A stretch of DNA of 64,000 nt from UBA2387 sp019454665 (GCA_045862995.1 BTVX01000011.1:1-64000); one strand, 5' to 3'; shown: positions 45,671-53,958, counted from the first letter of the stretch. Numbers and translations: made by a program. Notes: generated by a model from the sequence alone, not told the origin.

Positions 45671-47194
45671 ATGGCCATTCGACCCGAAGAAATCACCGCG
45701 ATCCTCGAACGAGAAATTTCCGGCTTCAACACCGGAGCTTCCGTCGAACACGTTGGCACCGTTCTGCAAGTCGGCGACGGCATCGCCCGCGTCTACGGTC
45801 TGCCCGACTGTCAGATGGGCGAACTCTTGGAGTTCCCCAACGGCATCATGGGCATGGCCCTGAACCTTGAAGAAGCCTCGATCGGCGCCGTTTTGTTCGG
45901 CGACGACACGCTCATCAAGGAAGGCGACCCCGTGCGCGAGACCGGCCGCATCCTCGAACTTCCCGTGGGTCGCGCGATGCTGGGCCGCGTCGTGAACGCC
46001 CTCGGCCAACCGATTGACGGCAAGGGCGCGATCGTCGGCGAGAAGACGTCGCGATTGGAGACCAACGCCCCCGGCGTTGTGGACCGCCAGCCCGTCAAGG
46101 AACCGCTGCAGACCGGCATCAAGGCCGTTGACGCCATGATCCCGATCGGTCGAGGCCAACGCGAGTTGGTCATCGGCGACCGCCAGACCGGCAAGACCGC
46201 GATCTGCGTGGACACGATCATCAATCAGAAGTCCACCCACGAACCCGGCGGCAGCCCGGTCTACTGCATTTACGTCGCCATCGGTCAGAAGATGGCCAAC
46301 GTGGCCCGCGTCACCGAGACGCTGCGCCAGCACGGCGCGCTCGAGTATACGACCATCGTCGTGGCGTCGGCCTCCGACTCGAACGCCATGCAGTACATCG
46401 CACCGTTCGCCGGCGCGACCATCGGCGAGTACTTCCGGGACAACGGCATGCACGCGCTGGTCATCTACGACGACCTTTCCAAGCACGCGCAGGCCTATCG
46501 CGCGGTTTCGCTGCTCCTTCGCCGCCCGCCCGGACGAGAAGCCTATCCCGGCGACGTTTTCTACCTGCACTCGCGCCTTTTGGAGCGAGCCGCGAAGCTC
46601 AGCCCCGAGAAGGGCGGCGGCTCGATGACCGCTCTGCCGATCATCGAAACGCAATCGGGCGACGTGTCGGCGTACATTCCGACGAACGTCATCTCGATCA
46701 CCGACGGCCAGATCTACCTGGAGCCCGACCTGTTCTTCGCCGGCGTTCGTCCCGCGATCAACGTCGGTATCTCGGTCAGCCGCGTCGGCGGCAACGCCCA
46801 GATCAAGGCGATGAAGCAGGTCGCCGGCAAGTTGAAGCTCGAAATGGCCAACTACCGCGACGTGGCCGCGTTCGCCCAATTCGCCAGCGACCTCGACCGC
46901 GCCACGCAGATGCAGCTGATCCGAGGCCAGCGCCTGACCGAGTTGCTCAAGCAGGGTCTCGCCACGCCGGTTCCGGTCGTGGACCAGATCATCGCGATCT
47001 ACGCGGGCACCAACGGCTTCCTCGACAACCTCGCCAACGACCGCGTCAAGGCGTTCGAAGACGGGCTGGTCAAGTACGTGCACGACAAGTACCCCGACGT
47101 GGTCGAGGGCATTTCGAGCGCGAAGGAGATCAGCAAGGACGCCGAGGCCGCCCTGAAGAAGGCCTGCGAAGAGTTCAGCGCGACGTTCAAGTAA
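45671..47194 (+). CDS. atpA: ATP synthase F1 subunit alpha
   Basis: A 507-residue non-catalytic nucleotide-binding subunit. Walker A is GDRQTGKTA, Walker B region reads HALVIYDDLSKHAQAYR, and the conserved PGREAYPGDVFYLHSRLLERAA and VGGNAQ segments are intact. It alternates with beta in the F1 hexamer; beta is not encoded here. Confidence 0.96.
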   Translation: MAIRPEEITAILEREISGFNTGASVEHVGTVLQVGDGIARVYGLPDCQMGELLEFPNGIMGMALNLEEASIGAVLFGDDTLIKEGDPVRETGRILELPVGRAMLGRVVNALGQPIDGKGAIVGEKTSRLETNAPGVVDRQPVKEPLQTGIKAVDAMIPIGRGQRELVIGDRQTGKTAICVDTIINQKSTHEPGGSPVYCIYVAIGQKMANVARVTETLRQHGALEYTTIVVASASDSNAMQYIAPFAGATIGEYFRDNGMHALVIYDDLSKHAQAYRAVSLLLRRPPGREAYPGDVFYLHSRLLERAAKLSPEKGGGSMTALPIIETQSGDVSAYIPTNVISITDGQIYLEPDLFFAGVRPAINVGISVSRVGGNAQIKAMKQVAGKLKLEMANYRDVAAFAQFASDLDRATQMQLIRGQRLTELLKQGLATPVPVVDQIIAIYAGTNGFLDNLANDRVKAFEDGLVKYVHDKYPDVVEGISSAKEISKDAEAALKKACEEFSATFK

Positions 47195-47197
47195 GCC

Positions 47198-48058
47198 ATG
47201 GCCTCACTGAAGCAGATCCGCGCGCGCATCCGAAGCGCCAAAAACATCCAGCAGATCACGAAAGCGATGAAGCTGGTGGCTGCGGCGCGCCTGAAGAAGG
47301 CGACCGACCGCGTTTTGGAGGCACGGCCGTACAGCGAAAAACTGTATGACCTGATGTCGTCGCTCTCGCGGGCCGGAGAACTGCCGAGCGATCCGCTGAT
47401 GCAGGTCCGCCCCGTTCAGAAGTACGCCCTCATCGTCCTGTCCTCGGACCGGGGCCTTGCGGGTTCGTACAACACCAACATCATCCGCAAGGCGTGGGAC
47501 TTCCTTCGCTCCAAGAACGAGGCCGCCACCCTCGTGACCGTGGGCAAGAAGGGGAACCAGTTCCTTTCGAAGCGTGGCTTCGCGGTGTCGCTCAACGTGA
47601 CCGTGCCTTCGTCCGGCGCTCGGCTGGAAGACGCCGTTGCAGTGGCCGAGCACTGCAAGCAACTGTTCGTTTCGGGCGAGGTGGACGCGGTCTACGTCGC
47701 TTACTCCAAGTTCTATTCGGCCATTCGGCAAACGCCGCAAGTGGTGCAGTTGCTGCCCATCACGCCCCCACCCGCCGAAGAAGGCGTCTCGGGTACCTCG
47801 GACTATGTGTTCGAGCCGGAAGCGGCCTCGATCCTTGGCGCGTTGTTGCCCCGCTACCTGTTGACGGTGGTTTGGCAAGCGATGCTGGAGGCCACGGCTT
47901 CGGAGCACGGCTCGCGCATGACGGCCATGACCAGCGCGACCGACAACGCGGGCAAGATGATCCACTCGCTCACGTTGCGCGCGAACCGCGAACGGCAAGC
48001 CTCGATCACCAAGGAAATCCTGGAAGTGGTCGGCGGCGCCGAAGCCCTCAAGGGCTGA
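47198..48058 (+). CDS. atpG: ATP synthase F1 subunit gamma
   Basis: A 286-residue central shaft subunit. The N-terminal helix SLKQIRARIRSAKNIQQITKAM and the C-terminal helix RTASLDHQ-like region (RERQASITKEILEVVGGAEAL) form the rotating coiled coil. It is the last atp gene; a 60-bp G-rich repeat follows and atpD/atpC do not. Confidence 0.95.
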   Translation: MASLKQIRARIRSAKNIQQITKAMKLVAAARLKKATDRVLEARPYSEKLYDLMSSLSRAGELPSDPLMQVRPVQKYALIVLSSDRGLAGSYNTNIIRKAWDFLRSKNEAATLVTVGKKGNQFLSKRGFAVSLNVTVPSSGARLEDAVAVAEHCKQLFVSGEVDAVYVAYSKFYSAIRQTPQVVQLLPITPPPAEEGVSGTSDYVFEPEAASILGALLPRYLLTVVWQAMLEATASEHGSRMTAMTSATDNAGKMIHSLTLRANRERQASITKEILEVVGGAEALKG

Positions 48059-48065
48059 CGCCCTG

Positions 48066-48125
48066 GGCTCCCTCCCCCTACCCCCTCCCTCAGACACAAA
48101 CATTCCGAGGGAGGGGATTTCAGAC
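48066..48125. repeat. 60-bp G-rich direct repeat, left copy (with G-quadruplex motif on minus strand)
   Basis: 58 of 60 bases match 48888-48947. It contains a 10-bp stem CCCCTCCCTC/GAGGGAGGGG (48082-48116) with a 15-base loop and, on the minus strand at 48070-48089, four G-runs with one- or two-base loops (G3-G5-G5-G3), a strong quadruplex motif. The toxin stop codon lies within it (48120-48122). Confidence 0.92.
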
Positions 48126-48518
48126 TCCTGCCCACAGCGTTCGAACCGGATAGCTCCTCATCATCGTGTCGCTCGTCACGAGCGTGCATCCATGCTCGAT
48201 GGCCTGACAGATGAGCATCCGATCGAATGGGTCGCGGTGCAAGAGGGGAAGCGTGGCCGATCGAAACGCGGAGGCCATATCTAGGTCTACCACCTGCAGC
48301 CCGAGGACGGCGATCATTCGCTGGACGGCTTCTCGGACGGGGATGCCGACAACCAACTTGCCGAGCTGCACCTTGAGTTCCAGTTCCCAGATCGAAACTG
48401 GACTCAGGAACAACTCGTTCGACCGATCGGCCAAGACTCGCTCAACGGATGGGGGGAGGAATTGACCCGTGGCTGCCCTGACCAGACAGGACGTGTCCAG
48501 CAGATACCGCTGGTTCAC
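48120..48518 (-). CDS. vapC: PIN-domain ribonuclease toxin (VapC-like)
   Basis: A 132-residue PIN domain, the RNase half of a toxin-antitoxin pair. Four acidic residues fit the metal site: D in LLDTSC, E in SIWELELK, D in RDPFDRMLICQA and D in TLVTSDTMM. The GTG at 48518 overlaps the antitoxin stop (GTGA), as in hipBA, and gives the normal PIN start; ATG at 48536 is an alternative. Its stop codon lies inside the left 60-bp repeat. VapC enzymes cleave tRNA or rRNA; the target is unknown. Confidence 0.85.
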   Translation of the reverse strand: MNQRYLLDTSCLVRAATGQFLPPSVERVLADRSNELFLSPVSIWELELKVQLGKLVVGIPVREAVQRMIAVLGLQVVDLDMASAFRSATLPLLHRDPFDRMLICQAIEHGCTLVTSDTMMRSYPVRTLWAGV

Positions 48519-48763
48519 GGTCTCTGCTCCCAGCATCCCAAGTCCTCATCCGACCAGGGTTCGTCCAGCGATTCCTGCCCAGAGATCACCCAGTCCGTCA
48601 TGAATCCGAGGGGCCTGGGTTCACCTTGGAACTCCGCCTTGGCGCGGCGCAACTCCACGATCGGCACATTCCTCCGGCAAATGACGACTCGCTCGCCCCG
48701 CTCAACCAGTTCCAGGTACTTGGACAGGTTTGCCTTGGCCTCGGCAACGTTGATCGTGACCAT
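48515..48763 (-). CDS. Phd/YefM family antitoxin
   Basis: An 82-residue DNA-binding antitoxin. Its start VTINVAEAKANLSKYLELVERGE and VVICRRNVPIVELRR are characteristic of Phd/YefM proteins. The C-terminal half should wrap the toxin. TATAGT ends seven bases upstream of the ATG, so the operon transcript is probably leaderless and autoregulated. Confidence 0.87.
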   Translation of the reverse strand: MVTINVAEAKANLSKYLELVERGERVVICRRNVPIVELRRAKAEFQGEPRPLGFMTDWVISGQESLDEPWSDEDLGCWEQRP

Positions 48764-48770
48764 CTACATG

Positions 48771-48776
48771 ACTATA
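48771..48776 (-). promoter_or_regulatory. -10 box TATAGT of the toxin-antitoxin operon
   Basis: TATAGT on the minus strand ends seven bases before the antitoxin ATG at 48763. Confidence 0.5.
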
Positions 48777-48887
48777 CCGCGACCGATATGACCACCATCA
48801 GTTCATCGGCCGAGCAGTGGCACGCAAAGTGAAACGTGCGCTGGTGAAAGTTCTCCGGGCGACGGGAGTCCCACGGCCACACCTATA

Positions 48888-48947
48888 GGCTCCCTCCCCC
48901 TACCCCCTCCCTCAGACACACACATTCCGAGGAAGGGGATTTCAGAC
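48888..48947. repeat. 60-bp G-rich direct repeat, right copy
   Basis: Near-identical to 48066-48125 with two substitutions. The hairpin stem (48904-48938) has one mismatch and the minus-strand quadruplex motif at 48892-48911 is intact. It sits five bases before the ahcY stop codon. The 125 bases between the antitoxin start and this copy (48764-48887) show only the promoter. Confidence 0.92.
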
Positions 48948-48952
48948 GCCCG

Positions 48953-50218
48953 CTAGGCGGTGCCTTCCTGCCAAGAGTTCAGGTAGCGCTCCTGTTCCGG
49001 CGTCAGCACGTCGATCTCGATGCCCATCGCCCGCAGCTTCAGCGAGGCCACGTTGCGGTCGATGTCCAACGGCACGGCGTACACGTCTTTGCCCAGGCTG
49101 GCCGCATGCTTCACCATGTACTCGCTGCACAGCGCCTGGTTGGCGAAGCTCATGTCCATGACCGATGCCGGGTGGCCTTCGGCGGAGGAGAGGTTGATCA
49201 GGCGACCCTCGGCCAGCAGGTGGACGCGGTTGCCGCCGACCAGGTACTCCTCGACGAACGGGCGAACCTCGCGGTGCGAAGACGCCAGGGCCGTGAGGCC
49301 GGGGATGTCGATCTCGGCGTTGAAGTGGCCGCTGTTGCACAGGATCGCGCCGTCCTTCAGCTTGGAGAAGTGGCGCGTGTCAATGACGTTTTTGTTGCCC
49401 GTGACCGTGATAAACACGTCGCCGATGGGGGCGGCCTGCTCCATGGTCATCACGCGGTAACCGTCCATCGCGGCTTCGATGCCCTTGGTGGGGTCTATCT
49501 CGGTGACGATGACGTTCGCGCCGAGCCCGCGCGCACGGTTGGCCACGCCCTTGCCGCACCAGCCATAACCCGCCACCACGACCGTTCGGCCGCTGAGCAA
49601 CACGTTGGTGGCGCGGAGGATGCCGTCCAGAGTGCTTTGGCCCGTGCCGTAGCGGTTGTCGAACAGGTGCTTGGTGTCGGCGTCGTTGACGGCGATGATC
49701 GGATAAGCGAGCACGCCGTCCTTGGCCATCGCGCGCAGTCGGATGACGCCGGTCGTGGTCTCTTCGGTGCCACCCACAATGCCGGGGATGAGTTCGCGTC
49801 GCTCGTTGAGGATGACTCCGACGGTGTCCGCGCCATCGTCCATGGTCAGCGTCGGTTTGATGTCCAGCGCTTGGTGAATGTGGCGGTAGTACGTTTCGTT
49901 GTCCTCGCCCTTGATGCAGAAGGTCGCCACGTCGAAGTCGTGCACGAGCGAAGCGGCCACATCGTCCTGGGTGCTGAGCGGGTTCGAGGCGCAGGCCGCG
50001 ACCTCGGCACCGCCCGCTTTGAGCGTGCGGAGCAGGTTGGCGGTTTCGGACGTGATGTGCAGGCACGCGACGACGCGCTGGCCGGCAAGGGGCTTCTCGA
50101 CCTCGAAGCGCTCTCGGATGAGCCGGAGAACCGGCATGTCGCGCTCGGCCCATTCGATGCGCTGGCGGCCAAGGTCGGCCAAGTCGAGGTTCGCGACGTC
50201 GTGCAATCTGACTTCCAC
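48953..50218 (-). CDS. ahcY: Adenosylhomocysteinase
   Basis: A 421-residue NAD-dependent enzyme that splits S-adenosylhomocysteine into adenosine and homocysteine. The NAD motif GYGWCGKG is present, with substrate residues CLHITSETANLL near the start and the C-terminal FANQALCSEYM. The length fits the shorter bacterial form. The GTG at 50218 is chosen because TACCAT lies seven bases upstream; an earlier GTG at 50239 is upstream of that box. It diverges from metF over a 26-base gap. Confidence 0.95.
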   Translation of the reverse strand: MEVRLHDVANLDLADLGRQRIEWAERDMPVLRLIRERFEVEKPLAGQRVVACLHITSETANLLRTLKAGGAEVAACASNPLSTQDDVAASLVHDFDVATFCIKGEDNETYYRHIHQALDIKPTLTMDDGADTVGVILNERRELIPGIVGGTEETTTGVIRLRAMAKDGVLAYPIIAVNDADTKHLFDNRYGTGQSTLDGILRATNVLLSGRTVVVAGYGWCGKGVANRARGLGANVIVTEIDPTKGIEAAMDGYRVMTMEQAAPIGDVFITVTGNKNVIDTRHFSKLKDGAILCNSGHFNAEIDIPGLTALASSHREVRPFVEEYLVGGNRVHLLAEGRLINLSSAEGHPASVMDMSFANQALCSEYMVKHAASLGKDVYAVPLDIDRNVASLKLRAMGIEIDVLTPEQERYLNSWQEGTA

Positions 50219-50225
50219 GAGCAGG

Positions 50226-50235
50226 ATGGTACCCT
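50226..50235. promoter_or_regulatory. Overlapping divergent -10 boxes at GGTACC
   Basis: TACCAT (minus, 50231-50226) ends seven bases before the ahcY GTG; TACCCT (plus, 50230-50235) ends nine bases before the metF ATG. The boxes share two bases at the KpnI-like palindrome, so polymerase cannot serve both at once. Confidence 0.55.
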
Positions 50236-50244
50236 TCACGCCGA

Positions 50245-51102
50245 ATGCGGATCGCCGACCTGCTCGATCGCGGGACCCCGACCTACTCGTTCGAGTTCTT
50301 TCCACCCAAGTCTCCCGAGGGTTGGGAGGCGTTGCGGTCGAACCTGGTCGGCCTACGCAGACTCGAACCCGACTTTGTTTCGATCACCTACGGCGCGGGC
50401 GGCAGCACGCGCAACCTCACGCTGCAGTTGGTGGACGAGATGCACGCCATGGGATTGTTGCCGATGGCCCACTTGACGTGCGTCGGCCACACGGCGGACG
50501 AGTTGGGCGCGATCCTCGACCATCTGGACGCCACGGGCACGCGCAACGTGCTGACGCTCCGAGGCGACCCGCCCAAGGGCGAGACGCGCTTCGTCACCGT
50601 GGAGGGCGGCTTTGCCCACGCCTCGGAACTTGCGGCGTTCGCCCGGTCGCGGCACGGGTTTTGCCTGGGTGGGGCGTGCTACCCCGAGAAGCACCCGGAG
50701 TCGCCCTCGGAGGACGAGGACCTCGCGAGGCTCGTCGAGAAGGTGAATGCCGGGGTCGAGTTCCTGATCACCCAGTTGTTCTTCGACCCGGACGCGTACT
50801 TCCGGTTCGTGGACCGCTGTCGGCGGGCGGGAATCGGCGTGCCGATCGTGCCCGGGATCATGCCCGTCACGAGTCTGAAGTCGCTGGACCGGTTCACCAC
50901 GCTCATTGGCGCGACGATTCCAAGCAAACTCCGCGCACGACTGGATGCTGCTGGGCCGGAGGATGGCGAGGTGGCCCGCGTCGGCATCGAGTGGGCCGTC
51001 GAGCAGTGCCGTGGGCTGCTGGCGGGTGGGGCGCCGGGGATCCACTTCTACACCCTCAATCGCTCGCACGCGACCGAGATTATTCTCAACGCCATCCGCT
51101 GA
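50245..51102 (+). CDS. metF: Methylenetetrahydrofolate reductase
   Basis: A 285-residue FAD enzyme that makes 5-methyl-THF for methionine synthesis. Typical motifs: YSFEFFPPKSPEGWE, FVSITYGAGGSTR and LFFDPDAYFRFVDRCR. The start is after TACCCT, nine bases away. It is divergent from ahcY and followed by adenosine kinase, forming a methyl-cycle cluster. Confidence 0.95.
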   Translation: MRIADLLDRGTPTYSFEFFPPKSPEGWEALRSNLVGLRRLEPDFVSITYGAGGSTRNLTLQLVDEMHAMGLLPMAHLTCVGHTADELGAILDHLDATGTRNVLTLRGDPPKGETRFVTVEGGFAHASELAAFARSRHGFCLGGACYPEKHPESPSEDEDLARLVEKVNAGVEFLITQLFFDPDAYFRFVDRCRRAGIGVPIVPGIMPVTSLKSLDRFTTLIGATIPSKLRARLDAAGPEDGEVARVGIEWAVEQCRGLLAGGAPGIHFYTLNRSHATEIILNAIR

Positions 51103-51202
51103 TCGAAACCCGCAGTATTCAGGTCCGGAGCCTAGGTTTCTTGCTGGGATGGGCCATAATATTGACCTCCGGGCCGCAATTTATGTGGCCTTTTCGTGCG
51201 CT

Positions 51203-52213
51203 ATGGCCTCCTACGATCTCTATTCGATCTGCAATCCGCTGTATGACATTCAGGCGGAGGTGGGGGACGGCTTGCTCCACTCGCTCGGCTTTTCCAAGGG
51301 CGGCGCGCACATGGTGGACCACGAAGTTCAGCGCACTTTGGTGCCGCGCATTTACGAGCACATCGTCAACGCCGAGTCGGGTGGCTCGGGCGCGAACACG
51401 GCCATCGGCATCGTTCAACTCGGCGGCAAGGCGGCCTTTGCCGGAAGGGTGGGCGAGGACGAGCATGGCCGCCTCTACGCCGAAGGGCTTCGCACGCGTC
51501 GCGTGGTCGCGAACCTGCCCGCCAGCCCGACCGATACGGGCATCTGCATCGTCCTGGTCACGCCGGACGCCCAGCGGACGATGGTCACCTACCTGGGCGC
51601 GAGCACGCTTCTCACCGAGCGCGACCTCGACTTGGACCACCTCTGTTCGAGCCGATTCCTGTACCTCACGTCGTACCTGTTCGACGAGAGCGGTCCGAGC
51701 GCCGCTGCCCGTGCCGCCGTCCGGCACGCGGAGGCCCACGGGGTGAGGATCGCGCTGGCGCTCTGCGATGCGGGCGTGGTCGAGCGGTTGCGCGAGCCCC
51801 TGGCCGAGTTTTGCGCGCAGCGGGCCCACGTGGTCATCGCCAACGAGCAGGAGTCGTGTCTGCTCACCGAATGTGGCACCGCCGACGAGGCCGTGGCGCT
51901 GATGTCCGAGGGCGGCCGCATCGCCGCTGTCACGCTTGGCTCTCAGGGGGCGCTCGTCGGTGCGGCGGGCTCCGTCGCGGCGATTCCTGCGACGGCGGCA
52001 AAGGCCGTGGATCGAACCGGGGCGGGGGACATGTTCTCGGCGGGGTTGCTCTATGGCCTGGCGCGGGGGTGGCATCCCGATCAGGCGGCTCGGCTGGCCG
52101 TTGCGAGTGCGGCGCAGGTCGTGGAGCATCTCGGTGCACGGCTCCCTGTGTGCGCGGACCTGAGCGGTCTGGCCGCCAAACACGCTCCCCGCGTTCAAGA
52201 GCGGGTACATTAG
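51203..52213 (+). CDS. PfkB-family adenosine kinase
   Basis: A 336-residue ribokinase-fold kinase. The N-terminus ASYDLYSICNPLYDIQAEV with GGSGANTAIGIVQLGG and the C-terminal catalytic motif DRTGAGDMFSAGLLYG match bacterial adenosine-kinase-like PfkB proteins. It would remove adenosine released by AhcY, fitting the cluster. ATG at 51203 is chosen; ATG at 51149 precedes a TAATAT box and is less likely. A terminator hairpin follows. Confidence 0.82.
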   Translation: MASYDLYSICNPLYDIQAEVGDGLLHSLGFSKGGAHMVDHEVQRTLVPRIYEHIVNAESGGSGANTAIGIVQLGGKAAFAGRVGEDEHGRLYAEGLRTRRVVANLPASPTDTGICIVLVTPDAQRTMVTYLGASTLLTERDLDLDHLCSSRFLYLTSYLFDESGPSAAARAAVRHAEAHGVRIALALCDAGVVERLREPLAEFCAQRAHVVIANEQESCLLTECGTADEAVALMSEGGRIAAVTLGSQGALVGAAGSVAAIPATAAKAVDRTGAGDMFSAGLLYGLARGWHPDQAARLAVASAAQVVEHLGARLPVCADLSGLAAKHAPRVQERVH

Positions 52214-52220
52214 GGCATAC

Positions 52221-52248
52221 GCCTTCCATAGGAAGGCTTCTTCGTTTT
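52221..52248 (+). terminator. Intrinsic terminator after the adenosine kinase gene
   Basis: Stem GCCTTCC/GGAAGGC with loop ATA followed by TTCTTCGTTTT, eight bases after the stop codon. It ends the methyl-cycle transcript or attenuates read-through to the small basic protein. Confidence 0.8.
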
Positions 52249-52265
52249 CGACAGGACCCACCACC

Positions 52266-52460
52266 GTGAGAATCCGCAACAAAGAACTCAGAACGCGCCG
52301 ACACCGCAAAGAGCAAGCCATCAAGGCCCTGAAGCGGGCAGCCATCGCCGCCAGCGCCGAAGCCAAGGCGACCAAGCCCAAGGCCGCGCCGAAGAAGGCC
52401 GAGACCGCCAAGAAGGCCCCCGCGAAGAAGAAGACCGCCAAGGCCGATTCCGCGGAGTAA
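52266..52460 (+). CDS. Small basic Lys/Ala-rich protein
   Basis: A 64-residue very basic protein (MRIRNKELRTRRHRKEQAIK at the start, then a histone H1-like Ala/Lys/Pro tail). It is likely to bind nucleic acid. The composition alone does not prove function, and no family was recognised. The GTG start follows 52249-52265 with no clear ribosome site. It precedes the PrcA-like gene. Confidence 0.5.
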   Translation: MRIRNKELRTRRHRKEQAIKALKRAAIAASAEAKATKPKAAPKKAETAKKAPAKKKTAKADSAE

Positions 52461-52510
52461 ACCGCGCTCATCGGCTGCCTCGGGACGCGACGATCCGAGC
52501 GACGAGCGAG

Positions 52511-52516
52511 TATAAG
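52511..52516 (+). promoter_or_regulatory. -10 box TATAAG of the PrcA-like gene
   Basis: TATAAG ends seven bases before the ATG at 52524. Confidence 0.4.
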
Positions 52517-52523
52517 GTAGCAG

Positions 52524-53186
52524 ATGCTCACCCCGTTCGACTGGCAGGAAGGCGTCGGTCACCGTGCCGGCTACGTCGAGGCCAAACTCGCCCACGGAGC
52601 CCCCGTGCTGGCCGCATCGTGCCGAGAGGGCGTGGCCATCTTCACGCGGCGCAAACAACGCGACAAGGTGTTCGAAATCTACGACCGGCTCGCCTTCTCG
52701 GCGATCGGGCAGCAATCGGATATCGAGGCGTTGCGCGTCGCTGCCGTCGAGTTCGCCCACCGCGAGGGCTACCGGGGCAGCGAGGAGGACGTGACGATCC
52801 AGCGCGTCGTCGCCGCGATCAGCGGGCCGGTGAAGTCGGCGTTCGGCAACTTTGGCTCCAGCCCGTTTGTCGTCCGCTCGCTGTTCGCCGAGGTGGGCGA
52901 GACGCCTGATGACGATCGCTTCTTCGTGCTCGACTTCGATGGCGACTACTCCGAGCACAGCGGATCGGCCTGGGTGGGCCCGACCCACGAAGGCGAACCG
53001 TTCGCCGCGCAGCCCTACGAGTCGTTCGAGTCCGCGATCGCCCGCATGCGGGCGGCTTGGGACGCCATGACGACGGAGGACACCGAGGCGCCGCAGGGCT
53101 TGAGCGATGAAGCGGTCCTGCTCAGCCGCGACCCGACGCGCCTCGCTCGATTCGTGCGAAGTCCGCTCGCGTCGTCGCCCGCGTGA
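52524..53186 (+). CDS. Proteasome alpha subunit-like protein (PrcA-like)
   Basis: A 220-residue Ntn-hydrolase-fold protein that lines up with actinobacterial PrcA: KVFEIYDRLAFSAIGQQSDI matches the PrcA segment around the gate helix, followed by EFAHREGYRGSEEDVTIQRV and RSLFAEVG. As expected for an alpha subunit there is no N-terminal catalytic Thr. No beta subunit or ATPase partner is in the window, so the ring partner is unknown. It may act in a non-canonical assembly. The 3' end overlaps the opposite ispE gene by 65 bases. Confidence 0.7.
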   Translation: MLTPFDWQEGVGHRAGYVEAKLAHGAPVLAASCREGVAIFTRRKQRDKVFEIYDRLAFSAIGQQSDIEALRVAAVEFAHREGYRGSEEDVTIQRVVAAISGPVKSAFGNFGSSPFVVRSLFAEVGETPDDDRFFVLDFDGDYSEHSGSAWVGPTHEGEPFAAQPYESFESAIARMRAAWDAMTTEDTEAPQGLSDEAVLLSRDPTRLARFVRSPLASSPA

Positions 53187-53955
53187 CCCAGACCATCCCT
53201 TCGCCGGCCAACTTTTCGGCAGCGGCTCGCGCCTCCGGTTCGTGGTCGAACAGGCCAAACACCGCCGACCCGCTGCCGGAGAGCAGGGCCTCACGGGCGC
53301 CTTCGGCCAGCAGAGCCGCTTTGAGTTGCAGGCAGCCCCAAGGGGCGACCGACTCGAAATCGTTGATCGCCGGTTCGTGGCCGAACCCGAGGAACGGCCT
53401 TTCGTATCGGTCCAACGCGCGGTACATCTCGGGAGTCGGGCATCCGAACGGGGGACGCACGACGACGTACCAAGGCAGCGGATCGGGGTCGTCCAGCGGT
53501 GTGACCCGCTCGCCGTAGCCCTCGATCTGCGCGCGGCCGCCCACCAAGAAGAACGGCACATCGGAGCCGACCGCACCCGCGATCTCGCGTTGCTCTCGTT
53601 CAGAGAGCCTGCGTCCAGTGATCTCGTGCAGGATCGCGACCAGCCGCCCGGCGTCCGAACTCCCGCCACCAAGGCCACTTTGGGCCGGGATGCTCTTGTC
53701 CAACGTGATCCGAACATCCGGGACTTCGGTGTACTCGCGAAAAAGTCGAAGCGCCTTGGTCAGCGTGTTCTCTTTCGGAACAGTGTGGTCGTTGCACAGG
53801 AACTCGGTGGCCGCTACACCGGTCTCCACCTTCAGCCGATCGGCCAGCGAGATGGACTGGAAGACCGACCGCAACGGGTGGTAGCCGGACGCATCGGGGG
53901 GCCCAACGGCCAAGAACAGGTTCAACTTGGCCTGGCACTCGGTGCGATAGACCAT
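53122..53955 (-). CDS. ispE: 4-(cytidine 5'-diphospho)-2-C-methyl-D-erythritol kinase
   Basis: A 277-residue GHMP kinase of the MEP isoprenoid pathway. Signature AKLNLFLAV begins the fold, and the phosphate loop IPAQSGLGGGSSDAG is diagnostic. Late VTRATTRADF is less conserved. It starts three bases after the preceding gene and overlaps prcA-like by 65 bases at the tails. Confidence 0.92.
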   Translation of the reverse strand: MVYRTECQAKLNLFLAVGPPDASGYHPLRSVFQSISLADRLKVETGVAATEFLCNDHTVPKENTLTKALRLFREYTEVPDVRITLDKSIPAQSGLGGGSSDAGRLVAILHEITGRRLSEREQREIAGAVGSDVPFFLVGGRAQIEGYGERVTPLDDPDPLPWYVVVRPPFGCPTPEMYRALDRYERPFLGFGHEPAINDFESVAPWGCLQLKAALLAEGAREALLSGSGSAVFGLFDHEPEARAAAEKLAGEGMVWVTRATTRADFARIERGASGRG

Positions 53956-53958
53956 GGC

